Counted from the stretch's first letter, positions 8,646-17,543 are shown. The stretch: DNA of 64,000 nt from Rugosimonospora acidiphila (GCF_039543385.1 NZ_BAABJQ010000004.1:434001-498000); one strand, 5' to 3'. The notes: generated by a model from the sequence alone, not told the origin. A program made the numbers and translations.

Positions 8646-9305
8646 TCAGAACAGGGTCAGCTCGTCCCGCTCGATGCCGCGCAGCGCGTCGTAGTCGACC
8701 ACTACGCAGCGGATGTCGCGGTCCTCGGCGAGGGTACGGGCCTGCGGGGCGATCGACTGCGCGGCCAGCACGCCGGCCACCGGTGCCAGCAGCGGGTCCC
8801 GGTTGAGCAGCTCCAGGTAGCGGGTCAGCTGCTCGACCGCGTCGATGCCGGCACGCCGCTTGATCTCGACTGCCACGCTGCCGCCCCCGGCGTCCCGGCA
8901 GAACAGGTCTACCGGCCCGATCGCGGTCGGGAACTCGCGCCGGACCAGCGTGTACCCCTCGCGGAGCACGCCCGGCGAGGCGGCTAGCAGCTCCTGCAGG
9001 TGTGCCTCGACGCCGTCCTTGCGCAGGCCGGGGTCGACGCCCAGCTCGTGGGAGGAGTCGTGGAGCACCTCTTCGAGGGTGATCCGCAGCTCCTCGCCGG
9101 CCTTGTTGACCACCCGCCACACGCCGGGTGCCTCCTCGATCCGGCAGGGCGGGCTCATCCAGTTGAGCGGCTTATACGCCCGGTCGTCGGCGTGGATCGA
9201 CACGGATCCGTCGGCCTTCACCATCAGCAACCGGTTGGCCGTCGGCAAATGGGCCGTCAGCCGACCGATGTAGTCCACGGAGCACCGGGCAATAACCAAC
9301 CGCAC
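8646..9305 (-). CDS. nucS: endonuclease NucS (mismatch-specific)
   Basis: NucS (EndoMS) cuts both strands at mispaired bases and provides non-canonical mismatch repair in actinobacteria, which lack MutS/MutL; it works with the sliding clamp. The product from the GTG at 9305 is 219 residues, the family norm, beginning VRLVIARCSVDYIGRL; longer in-frame upstream starts would run into the divergent gene and are not conserved-looking. The N-terminal half is the dimerising DNA-binding region (HADDRAYKPLNWMSPP). The C-terminal half is the RecB-like nuclease with GPVDLFCRD and VAVEIKRR carrying the metal and catalytic acidic/Lys residues. The protein ends RDELTLF, consistent with the C-terminal clamp-interaction peptide of the family. 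Confidence 0.92.
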   Translation of the reverse strand: MRLVIARCSVDYIGRLTAHLPTANRLLMVKADGSVSIHADDRAYKPLNWMSPPCRIEEAPGVWRVVNKAGEELRITLEEVLHDSSHELGVDPGLRKDGVEAHLQELLAASPGVLREGYTLVRREFPTAIGPVDLFCRDAGGGSVAVEIKRRAGIDAVEQLTRYLELLNRDPLLAPVAGVLAAQSIAPQARTLAEDRDIRCVVVDYDALRGIERDELTLF

Positions 9306-9368
9306 CGTGCGAGGGTAGCCGAGTGCGGCGGGGAGCGCAGCCGAGACGGGTTGTGGCGCATTGATGAG

Positions 9369-10049
9369 ATGCTGGATGTCGTGTTGGAGGCATTGACCGG
9401 GCTGGGCCTGAGCGCGTCCGCGGGGCTCAACGCGTACATTCCGCTGCTCGCGCTGGGCCTGCTCGACCGGTACACCGGACTGGTCGACCTGCCGCACAGC
9501 TGGCAGTGGCTGAGCAACGGCTGGGTGCTGGCGATCCTGATCGTCCTGCTGGCCATCGAGGTGGTCGCCGACAAGGTGCCGATGGTCGACCACGTCAACG
9601 ACGTGGTGCACACCGTGATCCGTCCGACCGCGGGCGGGCTGTCCTTCGGTGCCGCGTCGGGCGCGAAGACCGAGATGGTGACCGACCCCGGCAAGTTCTT
9701 CGGCAGCCACCAGTGGGTGCCGATCGCGGTGGGCGCACTGATCGCGCTGTGCGTACACGGGTTCAAGGCCACCGCCCGACCGGTCATCAACGTGTCCACG
9801 CTCGGCTTCGGCGCACCGATCGCCAGCACGATCGAGGACGTGTTCAGCACGGCCATGTCGCTGGTGGCGATCGTGCTGCCGGTCCTCATCGTGGTGTTCG
9901 TGGCCGCACTGGTGGCGTTCTTCGTGTGGGTCCGGCGGCGCCGACGGCGGCGCAGGGCGGAGAAGGCGGCCCTGCGCGCGGCCAGGTCCGGTGTGCCGGA
10001 GACCACGCTGCGACTACCGGTCGACCCGGGCACGCGATTGGGCCGCTGA
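9369..10049 (+). CDS. DUF4126 domain-containing membrane protein
   Basis: A 226-residue membrane protein starting MLDVVLEALTGLGLSASAGLNAYIPLLALGLL, the opening signature of DUF4126. It shows about four to five hydrophobic segments, a conserved central region with ADKVPMVDHVND and PTAGGLSFGAASG, and a very basic cytoplasmic tail (nine consecutive Arg or mixed basic residues near 190). Function is unknown. It diverges from nucS across 63 bp, an arrangement that would put both under a shared promoter region. The ATG at 9369 is preferred because in-frame sequence upstream is antisense to nucS and lacks membrane character. Confidence 0.85.
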   Translation: MLDVVLEALTGLGLSASAGLNAYIPLLALGLLDRYTGLVDLPHSWQWLSNGWVLAILIVLLAIEVVADKVPMVDHVNDVVHTVIRPTAGGLSFGAASGAKTEMVTDPGKFFGSHQWVPIAVGALIALCVHGFKATARPVINVSTLGFGAPIASTIEDVFSTAMSLVAIVLPVLIVVFVAALVAFFVWVRRRRRRRRAEKAALRAARSGVPETTLRLPVDPGTRLGR

Positions 10050-10140
10050 CCGCCGCACGCGGGCCGGGCCGGGCCGAGCCCTGACCCGGCCCGGCGAGCC
10101 CGCACCGGCATCGCTCAGCCGGTCGAGACGGACGACGGGC

Positions 10141-11580
10141 TCAGCCCGCGCCACCCGGCCAGAGCCACGCCACCAGTGTCAGCACGGCGACCACGTCCAG
10201 CCCCCGCAGGATCTGGCGGAGCAGGTCGGTCGGGACCAGCCCGAACGGGGTGTCCACCATCGCGCCGCCGTACCTGATGGGCGGCGTGGCGGCGTTGCGG
10301 TACACCGCGAAGACCAGACCGGCCACGAAGACCAGTTGAGCCGGTGCCGGGGCGGCCAGCTCGCTACCGGCCAGCCACCACAGCAGCGCACCGGCGGCCG
10401 GCACCACCAGGTGCGCCAGGCGCAGCTGCCGATCCGTACCGCCGAGGGCCCGGCGCAGGGCCGGCGAGCGGCAGATCGTACGCAGCCCGGCGGCCAGCCG
10501 GTTGACCGCCAGGTACCCGGCCACCACCCGCGCCATCCCGGCCCACGGCGGGGCGAGCAGCTCTATCGCGTACGGGACGAGCAGCAGCCCGGCCGAGACC
10601 AGCAGTGCCTGCGGCCGGCGGGGCAGCCGGCGCAGCTCCGCCCGCAGCAGAACCGACCACCGGGGTCCGGGGCGCGCCCGGCGCGCACGCCGGCCGATCC
10701 GGCCGATCCGGCGCCACCGGCGCGCCTCCAGCACTCCGGCGAACAGCGTGGGGTCCATGAAGATCGCCGCCGCGGCCGCCGCGCCGGCCAGCGCGGCGCC
10801 GGCCGCGGGCGCGGCGCGGTCGAGCCGGTCCAGCCGCAGCAGCGCGGCCGTGCCGGCCGCCGCGGCGACCAGCACCGCGGCCAGGGCCGGCCAGAGCACG
10901 GGTGGGGAGGGCGCGGCCGGCACCAGTCCCGCGTAGTGCGAGACGATGACCGCGACCGCGCCGGCCAGGCCGAGCACCGCCGGTACCGGCTCCGCCGGGC
11001 TGCGCCGCCGGCCCTGCGCGGCGGCGGCGAATCCGGCCACCGCCGTACCGATCCCGGCGTACAGCAGCGCCACCCAGCCGATCAGCGCGCCCGAGGCCGA
11101 GTGGCCGGCGGCGCCCGCCAGCAGGGCGCCGAGCGCGCCCAGCCCGGCACCGGCCACCGCGCCGGCCAGCAGCAGGTAGCCCAGTGGTCTGATCAGCCAG
11201 CCGCGCCGGCCCACCGGGCTGGACAGGCACCACGCCTGGGCGGCGGGCATGGCCAACAGCGGGCCGAGCGCGCGCAGCGCCAGCCAGCACAGCCCGGCGA
11301 CGGCCACTGCCAGCGAGATCACCAGCCACCACCGCTCGGAGACCGCGGCCGGCGCCTGTGACCGGTGCGCGAGGTGCCGGGCCAGGTACTGCGGCACCGC
11401 GGCACCGAGCACCACGATCAGCAGCAGCACCAGGTACAGGTCGCCGGCCCGGCCGCCGGAGTGCTCGCGGCGGGCCCGACGCAGCCGCGCGCGCAGCGCC
11501 CCGGCGGAGGGCACCGGGATCGCTGGCGGCACCGGTCCGGCGGCCTGCCCGGCGGGCATGGGCCCGACCGCCGGGCTCAC
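10141..11580 (-). CDS. DUF6297-like polytopic membrane protein, partner of ABC ATPase
   Basis: A membrane protein of about 479 residues with some 10-12 Ala/Leu/Gly-rich spans, an N-terminal cytoplasmic stretch and a C-terminal pair of spans. The GTG start at 11580 overlaps the TGA of the preceding ABC ATPase by 4 bp (GTGA), so translation is coupled and the two almost certainly form one transporter. The composition and pairing resemble the actinobacterial DUF6297 family, but I cannot confirm the assignment without a search. Substrate unknown. A longer in-frame extension upstream exists but would be antisense-like to the ATPase and is rejected. Confidence 0.7.
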   Translation of the reverse strand: MSPAVGPMPAGQAAGPVPPAIPVPSAGALRARLRRARREHSGGRAGDLYLVLLLIVVLGAAVPQYLARHLAHRSQAPAAVSERWWLVISLAVAVAGLCWLALRALGPLLAMPAAQAWCLSSPVGRRGWLIRPLGYLLLAGAVAGAGLGALGALLAGAAGHSASGALIGWVALLYAGIGTAVAGFAAAAQGRRRSPAEPVPAVLGLAGAVAVIVSHYAGLVPAAPSPPVLWPALAAVLVAAAAGTAALLRLDRLDRAAPAAGAALAGAAAAAAIFMDPTLFAGVLEARRWRRIGRIGRRARRARPGPRWSVLLRAELRRLPRRPQALLVSAGLLLVPYAIELLAPPWAGMARVVAGYLAVNRLAAGLRTICRSPALRRALGGTDRQLRLAHLVVPAAGALLWWLAGSELAAPAPAQLVFVAGLVFAVYRNAATPPIRYGGAMVDTPFGLVPTDLLRQILRGLDVVAVLTLVAWLWPGGAG

Positions 11581-12200
11581 TCCTCCGCCTGCCCGAGCGT
11601 GAGGTGACTGTCGGCCACCGCCGCCACGAGGTCGGCGTCGTGCGAGGCGAACAGCACGGCGGTCCCGGCCTCCCGCTCCCGCGCCAGCGCCCGGGCCAGC
11701 CAGTCCCGGCCCTCGACGTCCAGGCGCTGCTCGGGCTCGTCGAGCACCAGCAGCCGATGAGGTCGCACGAAGCAGGACGCCAGGGCCAGCCGCCGACGCT
11801 GCCCGCTGGACAGCGTGCTGGGCAGCTGATCGCGCGCCTCGGTAAGGCCCAGCTCGGCGATGACCTCGTCCACCGCGCCGGGCTGCCGCCCGCCGTGCGC
11901 GTACGCGAGCAGGTCGAGATGCTCCCCCGCGGACAGGTCCGGGAAGAAGTCGATGTCGTCGAGCACACACGCGACCGCGGCCCGGATCTCCGGATCGGTC
12001 TCGTCCATCGGCCGGCCGTCGAGGCGCACCCGCCCGCCGTCGGGCCGCTCCGCACCGACGACGCAGCGCAGCAGGGTGGTCTTGCCGGAGCCGTTGGCCC
12101 CGATCACGGCGCAGACCTCGCCCGGAGTCAACGTGAAGCTGATCCGGTCGAGGATCACCCGCCGCTCGAACCGACGGGTCAGGTTCTCCACGGTCAGCAC
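11577..12200 (-). CDS. ABC transporter ATP-binding protein
   Basis: A single nucleotide-binding domain of 207 residues. Walker A GANGSGKTTLL lies at about 34-44; the ABC signature is LSSGQRRRLAL, where Ser replaces the first Gly of LSGGQ; Walker B reads LLVLDEPEQRLD and the H-loop is ASHD. It energises the membrane protein encoded immediately downstream (4-bp overlap). MeaA ends 26 bp upstream of... the opposite side of its start on the same strand, so a run meaA-ATPase-membrane protein may be transcribed together, though no functional link is evident. The direction of transport is not shown by the sequence; the lack of a binding-protein gene favours export. Confidence 0.9.
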   Translation of the reverse strand: MLTVENLTRRFERRVILDRISFTLTPGEVCAVIGANGSGKTTLLRCVVGAERPDGGRVRLDGRPMDETDPEIRAAVACVLDDIDFFPDLSAGEHLDLLAYAHGGRQPGAVDEVIAELGLTEARDQLPSTLSSGQRRRLALASCFVRPHRLLVLDEPEQRLDVEGRDWLARALAREREAGTAVLFASHDADLVAAVADSHLTLGQAEE

Positions 12201-12225
12201 CGGTGCAGCGTACCGGCGGCCGATC

Positions 12226-14325
12226 TCAGCCGATCAGCCCGTTGGCCTCGCGTACCACCGTGACCAGTTCGTCGATGATGCCGGTGAGCCCGAAGTCCTT
12301 CGGGGTGAACACCCGCGCCACCCCCGCCGCCCGTAGCGCGCTCGCGTCGCCGGCCGGGATGACGCCGCCCACCACCACCGGTACGCCTGGCAGGCCGGCG
12401 GCGGCCAGCCCGGCCAGTACCGCCGGCACCGCCTCGAGGTGCGCCCCGGACAGCACCGACAGCCCGACCACGTCCACGTCCTCCTGCACGGCGGCCGCCA
12501 CGATCTGCCCCGGGGTCAGCCGGATGCCCTGGTACACCACCTCGAACCCGGCGTCCCGGGCGCACATGGCTATCTGCTCGGCGCCGTTGGAGTGCCCGTC
12601 CAGGCCCGGCTTGCCGACCAGGAGCCGAAGCCGGCCGGCGCCCAGCTCGGCCGCCGTGGCCGCCACCCGGGCCCGCACCTCGGCCAGTTCCGCTGTCCCG
12701 CCTCCCGACCCGGCGGCGCCCGCGCCCGGCGCCGGGTCCGGCCCCGGGCCGCGCGGGCGGCTCGACGCGGCCGTATCAACGGGCGCGGCCGTACCGGTCG
12801 GCGCGGACAGACCGGTGGACGCGGACAGGCCGGTCGGGGCGCGGTACTCGCCGAAAATCTCGCGCAGCGCGCCGGCCCACTCCCCGGTCGTCACCCCGGT
12901 CCGGGCGCACTCCAGCGTCGCGGGCATCAGGTTCGTCGCGGACCCGGCGTCCGCGCGCAGCCGGTCCAGCGCACGCGTCGCGGCGGCGCCGTCCCGCGCG
13001 GCGCGCCACTTCGCGATGCCCGTTACCGCCTCGTCCTCCGCCCCCGGGTCGATCCGCTCGATCGGCGCCGCGCCCGCGGTGGTCAGCGGGGACGGCTCGG
13101 TCTCGGCGAACCGGTTGACACCCACCACCACGTCGTCGCCGGACTCCATCCGCCGCCTGCGCTCGGCCAGCGAGGAGACCAGAGCGCTCTTGAGGTACCC
13201 GGTCTCCACCGCGCGCACCACGCCGCCCTGGTCGAGGATCCGGCCCAGCTCCGCCGACGCGCCATCCACGATGGACTGGGTCAGCTCCTCGACCACCCGG
13301 GAGCCCGCGAACAGGTCCGGGTACTCCAGCAGGTCCGACTCGTAGGCCAGCACCTGCTGCAGGCGCAGCGACCACTGCTGGTCCCACGGCCGGGGCAGGC
13401 CCAGCGCCTCGTTCCAGGCCGGCAGCTGCACGGCACGGGCCCGGGCACCCCGGCACAGGGTCACCCCGAGCATCTCCAGCACGATGCGGGCGACGTTGTT
13501 CTCCGGCTGCGCCTCGGTCAGCCCGAGGGAGTTGACCTGCACGCCGTACCTGAACTGGCGGGCGGCCGGATCGCGCACCTCGTACCGCTCGAGGGTGATG
13601 CGGTCCCACAGCGTCACGAACGCCCGCATCTTCGCCAGCTCCTCGACGAAGCGCACGCCGGCGTTGACGAAGAACGAGATCCGGCGCACCACGTCGCCGA
13701 AGCGCTGCGGCGGCACCTGCCCGGAGACGCGTACCGCGTCCAGCAGCGCCACCGCCGTGGACAGCGCGAAGGCGACCTCCTGCACCGGCGTGGCCCCGGC
13801 CTCCTGCAGGTGGTACGAGCAGATGTTCACCGGGTTCCAGCGCGGGACGTTCAGCACGGTCCAGGCCACCAGGTCGGTGGTCAGCCGCAGCGACGGGCCG
13901 GGCGGGAAGATGTACGTGCCCCGGGACAGGTACTCCTTGATGATGTCGTTCTGCACGGTGCCGGCCAGCGCCCCGGGCGGGGCGCCCTGTTCCTGGGCGA
14001 CGCTCACATACAGGCCCAGTAGCCACATCGCCGTCGCATTGATGGTCATCGAGGTGTTCGCGCCCTCGAGCGGGATGCCGTCGAACAGGGTCCGGCAGTC
14101 GCCGAGGTGGGCGACCGGCACGCCGACCCGGCCCACCTCCCCGCGCGCCAGCTCGTGATCCGGGTCATATCCGGTCTGGGTGGGCAGGTCGAAGGCCACC
14201 GAAAGGCCGGTCTGCCCCTTGGCCAGATTGCGCCGGAAGAGCGCGTTGGTCGCGGCCGCCGAGGAGTGCCCGGCATAGGTCCGCATCATCCACGGCCGGT
14301 CGCGCCGGTCCAATCGGTACGACAT
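12226..14325 (-). CDS. meaA: MeaA-type B12-dependent acyl-CoA mutase (probable ethylmalonyl-CoA mutase)
   Basis: Adenosylcobalamin-dependent carbon-skeleton rearrangement, probably ethylmalonyl-CoA to methylsuccinyl-CoA in acetyl-CoA assimilation. Of 699 residues, about 1-500 are the mutase barrel (DRPWMMRTYAGHSS, then FDLPTQTGYDPDH and SYHLQEAGATP, which match the MeaA/Ecm subgroup rather than classical methylmalonyl-CoA mutase). A low-complexity Ala/Pro/Gly linker (about 500-550) leads to the B12 domain with D-x-H-x-x-G in GLDGHSNG and GLSVLSGAH. It fits with the cobalamin adenosyltransferase at 18907 and two 3-hydroxyacyl-CoA dehydrogenases in this window. Crotonyl-CoA carboxylase/reductase is not in the window. 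The linker DNA contains imperfect repeats. Confidence 0.88.
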   Translation of the reverse strand: MSYRLDRRDRPWMMRTYAGHSSAAATNALFRRNLAKGQTGLSVAFDLPTQTGYDPDHELARGEVGRVGVPVAHLGDCRTLFDGIPLEGANTSMTINATAMWLLGLYVSVAQEQGAPPGALAGTVQNDIIKEYLSRGTYIFPPGPSLRLTTDLVAWTVLNVPRWNPVNICSYHLQEAGATPVQEVAFALSTAVALLDAVRVSGQVPPQRFGDVVRRISFFVNAGVRFVEELAKMRAFVTLWDRITLERYEVRDPAARQFRYGVQVNSLGLTEAQPENNVARIVLEMLGVTLCRGARARAVQLPAWNEALGLPRPWDQQWSLRLQQVLAYESDLLEYPDLFAGSRVVEELTQSIVDGASAELGRILDQGGVVRAVETGYLKSALVSSLAERRRRMESGDDVVVGVNRFAETEPSPLTTAGAAPIERIDPGAEDEAVTGIAKWRAARDGAAATRALDRLRADAGSATNLMPATLECARTGVTTGEWAGALREIFGEYRAPTGLSASTGLSAPTGTAAPVDTAASSRPRGPGPDPAPGAGAAGSGGGTAELAEVRARVAATAAELGAGRLRLLVGKPGLDGHSNGAEQIAMCARDAGFEVVYQGIRLTPGQIVAAAVQEDVDVVGLSVLSGAHLEAVPAVLAGLAAAGLPGVPVVVGGVIPAGDASALRAAGVARVFTPKDFGLTGIIDELVTVVREANGLIG

Positions 14326-14356
14326 TCCGGGAGTCTACTAAACGGTAGCTAAGTAG

Positions 14357-14366
14357 GTTGATCAAC
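14357..14366. promoter_or_regulatory. GTTGATCAAC palindrome in divergent region
   Basis: A perfect 10-bp palindrome between the divergent meaA (start 14325) and ABC ATPase (start 14443). TTGATC within it could also serve as a -35 hexamer reading toward meaA, with a -10-like TTTAGT 17 bp further on. Either an operator or part of the meaA promoter; low confidence. Confidence 0.3.
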
Positions 14367-14375
14367 AAGTTGCAT

Positions 14376-14402
14376 CCCCGGGTGGAGCGGCTCCACCCGG
14401 GG
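14376..14402. promoter_or_regulatory. strong hairpin in the divergent 5' region
   Basis: CCCCGGGTGGAG, CGG, CTCCACCCGGGG: a perfect 12-bp stem with a 3-nt loop, 40 bp before the ABC ATPase start. Terminator-like hairpins are not expected upstream of two divergent genes, so it may lie in the 5' untranslated region of the ATPase transcript and act as an attenuator, or be a large operator. It does not mask the start codon itself. Confidence 0.45.
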
Positions 14403-14442
14403 GCCGTTTCCGCCCGCCAGAGCAGTCGGGCACGCTTGTGAC

Positions 14443-15300
14443 ATGACAGAGGATGTCGCGATCCGGGTCCGCGGGTTGCAGAAGACATATGGCGACCATG
14501 TCGCCATCCAGGGGCTGGACCTGGAGGTGGCGCGGGGCGAGTGCTTCGCGCTGCTGGGCCCGAACGGCGCCGGCAAGACCACCACCGTGGAGATCCTTGA
14601 GGGGTATCGGCCGCGCACCGGGGGCGAGGTCAGCGTGCTGGGCGTCGATCCCAAGCGACCCACCCGGGACTGGCGGGCCAAGGTCGGCATCGTGCTGCAG
14701 TCCACCGGCGAGTTCGAGGCCCTCACCGTGCGCGAGGTGGTCAACCACTTCGCCCTGTACTACCCGGCCCCGCGCGACCCGGCCGAGGTGATCGAGGCCG
14801 TCGGCCTCACCGAGAAGGCCACCGCCCGCGCCGGCACCCTCTCCGGCGGCCAGCGGCGCCGCCTGGACGTGGCGCTGGGCGTCGTCGGCCGGCCCGAGCT
14901 GCTCTTCCTGGACGAGCCCACCACCGGCTTCGACCCGGAGGCCCGGCAGGAGTTCTGGGAGCTGATCCACCGGCTGTCGGCCGAGGGCACCACCATCCTG
15001 CTGACCACCCACTACCTGTACGAGGCGGAGGCGCTGGCCAACCGAGTGGGCGTGATCCACGGCGGCCGGATGGTCGAGGTGGCCACCCCGGCGACGCTCG
15101 GCGGCCGGGCCACGGCCGCGACGGTGGTCAGCTGGGACGGGCCGGACGGGCGGCAGACGGTCTCCACCGACACCCCGACCTCACAGGTGTCGAAGCTGGC
15201 GGCCGAGTTCGGCGGCGAGGTACCGGGCCTGACCGTGACCCGGCCGACCCTGGAGGACATCTACCTCACCATGATCAACGCTGGCAAGGGAGAGCAGTGA
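14443..15300 (+). CDS. ABC-2 type transporter ATP-binding protein
   Basis: Exporter ATPase of 285 residues. Walker A is GPNGAGKTTT (about 38-47), the Q-loop is LQSTGEF, the signature is LSGGQRRRLDVAL, Walker B is LLFLDEPTTGFD and the H-loop TTHY. A C-terminal region of about 70 residues after the ATPase core (RATAATVVSW...) is typical of the CcmA/DrrA-like exporters. The TGA stop overlaps the permease ATG (TGATG), so the two are coupled. The closely similar signature and Walker B distinguish it from the shorter ATPase at 11577. Lipid, drug or peptide export is likely; the substrate is not predictable. Confidence 0.93.
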   Translation: MTEDVAIRVRGLQKTYGDHVAIQGLDLEVARGECFALLGPNGAGKTTTVEILEGYRPRTGGEVSVLGVDPKRPTRDWRAKVGIVLQSTGEFEALTVREVVNHFALYYPAPRDPAEVIEAVGLTEKATARAGTLSGGQRRRLDVALGVVGRPELLFLDEPTTGFDPEARQEFWELIHRLSAEGTTILLTTHYLYEAEALANRVGVIHGGRMVEVATPATLGGRATAATVVSWDGPDGRQTVSTDTPTSQVSKLAAEFGGEVPGLTVTRPTLEDIYLTMINAGKGEQ

Positions 15301-16127
15301 TGGCCACGAGCACGGCGACGGTGAGGCGCGGCCCGGGCCACGCCGCGCGGATCGGCTGGGAGCGCGGCAAGCTGGAGGTCAAGGAGTTCTTCCGGCAGCG
15401 CGAGTCGGTGGTGTTCACGCTCGCCTTTCCGGTGATCCTGCTGCTGATCTTCGGCTCGGTGCTGAACTACGACATCCCCGGCAACATCAACTTCAGTCAG
15501 TACTTCGTGCCTGGCATCCTGGCCACCGGCCTGTTCGGGGTGTGCTTCCAGACCCTGGCCATCCAGATCGCGATCGAACGGGACAAGGGCATCCTCAAGC
15601 GGCTGGAGGGCACTCCGATGCCGCCGGCCTCGTACTTCCTCGGCAAGATCGTGATGGTCCTGACGATGGTGGTGCTGGAGAGCATCGTGCTGCTGGCGAT
15701 CTCCTCGGCGTTGGGCAAGGTGACGCTGCCCAGCGACTGGCACCGCTGGGTCACGTTCGTCTGGGTCACCGTCGCCGGCGTTGCCGCCGGGTCGCTGCTG
15801 GGCATCGCGTTCTCCTCGGTACCGCGCTCCGGCAAGTCCGCCCCGGCCACCATCACGCCCATCGCGCTGGTGCTGCAGTTCCTGTCCGGCGTGTACTTCG
15901 TGTTCACCGACCTGCCGAGTTGGTTGCAGCACGTCGGCGCACTGTTCCCGCTGAAGTGGATTGCCCAGGGGTACCGCTCGGTGTTCCTGCCCGACTCGTT
16001 CGCCGCGCAGGAGCCCGCGCACGCCTGGGAGCACGGCCGGCTGGCGCTGATTCTGGTGCTGTGGGCCGTCGGCGGTCTCGTGGTCGCCATTCGCACGTTC
16101 CGCTGGCGTGCCGGCAAAGACGCCTGA
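15300..16127 (+). CDS. ABC-2 type transporter permease
   Basis: Integral membrane partner of the ATPase just upstream, 275 residues from the ATG at 15300; a GTG one codon earlier at 15297 is an alternative. An AAGGGAGAG ribosome site ends 5 nt before the ATG and favours it. Six hydrophobic spans are visible, with a large periplasmic loop after the first (NYDIPGNINFSQYFVPG) and the family's LSGVYFVFTDLPSWLQH before the last spans. It is the ABC-2 exporter fold shared with DrrB-type permeases. A perfect hairpin follows 39 bp downstream, closing this two-gene operon. Confidence 0.9.
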   Translation: MATSTATVRRGPGHAARIGWERGKLEVKEFFRQRESVVFTLAFPVILLLIFGSVLNYDIPGNINFSQYFVPGILATGLFGVCFQTLAIQIAIERDKGILKRLEGTPMPPASYFLGKIVMVLTMVVLESIVLLAISSALGKVTLPSDWHRWVTFVWVTVAGVAAGSLLGIAFSSVPRSGKSAPATITPIALVLQFLSGVYFVFTDLPSWLQHVGALFPLKWIAQGYRSVFLPDSFAAQEPAHAWEHGRLALILVLWAVGGLVVAIRTFRWRAGKDA

Positions 16128-16165
16128 TGCCGACGCCATCCACGTAAACGGCCATACGCATAAAG

Positions 16166-16200
16166 CGCCGCCCGGGTCGCGTTGTGCGACCCGGGCGGCG
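16166..16200. terminator. bidirectional hairpin terminator
   Basis: CGCCGCCCGGGTCGC, loop GTTGT, GCGACCCGGGCGGCG: a perfect 15-bp stem between the convergent permease (ends 16127) and 3-hydroxybutyryl-CoA dehydrogenase (ends 16216). A short A-rich run (ATAAAG) on its left gives U residues for transcripts coming from the right. Confidence 0.85.
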
Positions 16201-16215
16201 TGCGTTCGGTCCGGC

Positions 16216-17064
16216 TCAGTACGAGTAGAAGCCCTGCCCGGTCTTGCGTCCCAGGTCGCCGGCGGCGACCATGCGCTGCAACAGTTCCGGCGGGAAGAAC
16301 TTCTCGTCGGCGGTGTCGGTGTAGATGTTCTTCGTGGCGTGCAGCAGCACGTCGACCCCGGTCAGGTCGGTGGTGGCCAACGGACCCATCGCGTGGCCGA
16401 AGCCCAACTTGCACGCGACATCCAGGTCCTCGGCGGAGCACACGCCGCTCTCTACCAGCTTTACCGCCTCGACCACCAGGGCCGAAATCAGCCGGGTGGT
16501 GACGAACCCGGCGATGTCCCGGTTGACCACGATGGTGGTCTTGCCAACCTCCTCCGCGAACGCCTTGGCAACGGCCAGCGTCGCGTCCGAGGTCTTGTAC
16601 CCGCGCACCAGTTCGCACAGCTTCATCAGCGGCACCGGTGAGAAGAAATGGGTACCCACGACCGATTCCGGCCGCGAGGTGACCACCGCTATCTGAGTGA
16701 CCGGAATGGCGCTGGTGTTCGTGGCCAGCACCGCGCCGTCCTTGCACAGTCCGTCGAGCGTACGGAACACGTCCTGCTTGACGTCGAGTTGCTCGAAGAC
16801 CGCCTCGACCACGATGTCCGCGTCGGCCGCGGCGTCCAGGTCGGTGGTGGTCGTGATGCGCCCGAGCGCGGCACCGACCTCCTCGGTCGCGATGACGCCC
16901 TTGCTCGCGAACTTCTCCAACGATTTCTCGATGCCCGCCAACCCGCGCCCGGTGGCCTGGGTGGTCAGATCGCGCAGCACGACCGACCAGCCGGCCTGCG
17001 CGGCGACCTGTGCGATTCCCGAGCCCATCAGCCCGGCTCCGATGACCGCGAGGCGACCCGTCAT
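16216..17064 (-). CDS. 3-hydroxybutyryl-CoA dehydrogenase
   Basis: Reversible NAD(P)-dependent reduction of acetoacetyl-CoA to 3-hydroxybutyryl-CoA. At 282 residues it is the single-unit form: Rossmann motif GAGLMGSGIAQ at 8-18, NTSAIPV loop, the active-site region TSRPESVVGTHFFSPVPLMKL with the catalytic His, and the C-terminal helical domain ending GRKTGQGFYSY. It is a paralogue of the fused enzyme at the left edge. The enzyme would supply crotonyl-CoA precursors for the ethylmalonyl-CoA route in which MeaA acts, although it sits alone on its strand between a terminator and a hypothetical gene. The ATG at 17064 begins the conserved N-terminus. Confidence 0.93.
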   Translation of the reverse strand: MTGRLAVIGAGLMGSGIAQVAAQAGWSVVLRDLTTQATGRGLAGIEKSLEKFASKGVIATEEVGAALGRITTTTDLDAAADADIVVEAVFEQLDVKQDVFRTLDGLCKDGAVLATNTSAIPVTQIAVVTSRPESVVGTHFFSPVPLMKLCELVRGYKTSDATLAVAKAFAEEVGKTTIVVNRDIAGFVTTRLISALVVEAVKLVESGVCSAEDLDVACKLGFGHAMGPLATTDLTGVDVLLHATKNIYTDTADEKFFPPELLQRMVAAGDLGRKTGQGFYSY

Positions 17065-17228
17065 CTTCGTCCTCTCCCTGCCCGTAGCGACCCTGCTCGG
17101 CGCACATCGTCCGTCGCGCCCAAGCTCGTCGCGACCTCACTGGCACCCTAGCCCGGATGCCTGAACGGATGGTCAACCGGCCCGACCAACCGGCTGCGTA
17201 TCACGAAGGGGGATGGGACACTGGGTCC

Positions 17229-17543
17229 GTGCCCCTCGCCAGCATGTACATTGCCGGTCCACTGATCGCCTTCGCGATGATCGGAGTTCTCGCTGCGATA
17301 CCGCGATGGGCGAGCAGCAGTGACCACAAGACCTCGCTGCCCGACCGGACGACCGAGGACTTCGGACTCCTCGCGCCAGCGGCCACGGTCGAGGATCAGG
17401 CGGTCGCGCAGGCGTTGCGCCAACTGCTGGGTCGCGCCGGCATCCGAGCCACGGTGGCGCCGGCCGGGGACGGCTGGGTACACGTGCTGGTCTTCGAGAC
17501 CGAGCTGGACCGCGCCCGCCGGCTGACCGACGGCGCCATCTGA
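17229..17543 (+). CDS. hypothetical protein with N-terminal membrane anchor
   Basis: From the GTG at 17229 the product is 104 residues: one hydrophobic segment (SMYIAGPLIAFAMIGVLAAI) followed by a polar domain that alternates short helices and strands (AVAQALRQLLGRAGIRATVAP, then GWVHVLVFETELDRARRL). The soluble part resembles the small ferredoxin-like DUF2007-type putative signal-transducing domains that include a 'two-helix plus strand' pattern, but I cannot assign it firmly. In-frame starts upstream (17157, ATG) would add 24 residues without membrane character. It lies between two minus-strand enzyme genes. Confidence 0.65.
   Translation: MPLASMYIAGPLIAFAMIGVLAAIPRWASSSDHKTSLPDRTTEDFGLLAPAATVEDQAVAQALRQLLGRAGIRATVAPAGDGWVHVLVFETELDRARRLTDGAI

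Noticed and set aside
14326..14442. Possible cobalamin riboswitch upstream of meaA
   Set aside because: The gap is too short and lacks the conserved B12-box; only a palindrome and a simple hairpin are present.
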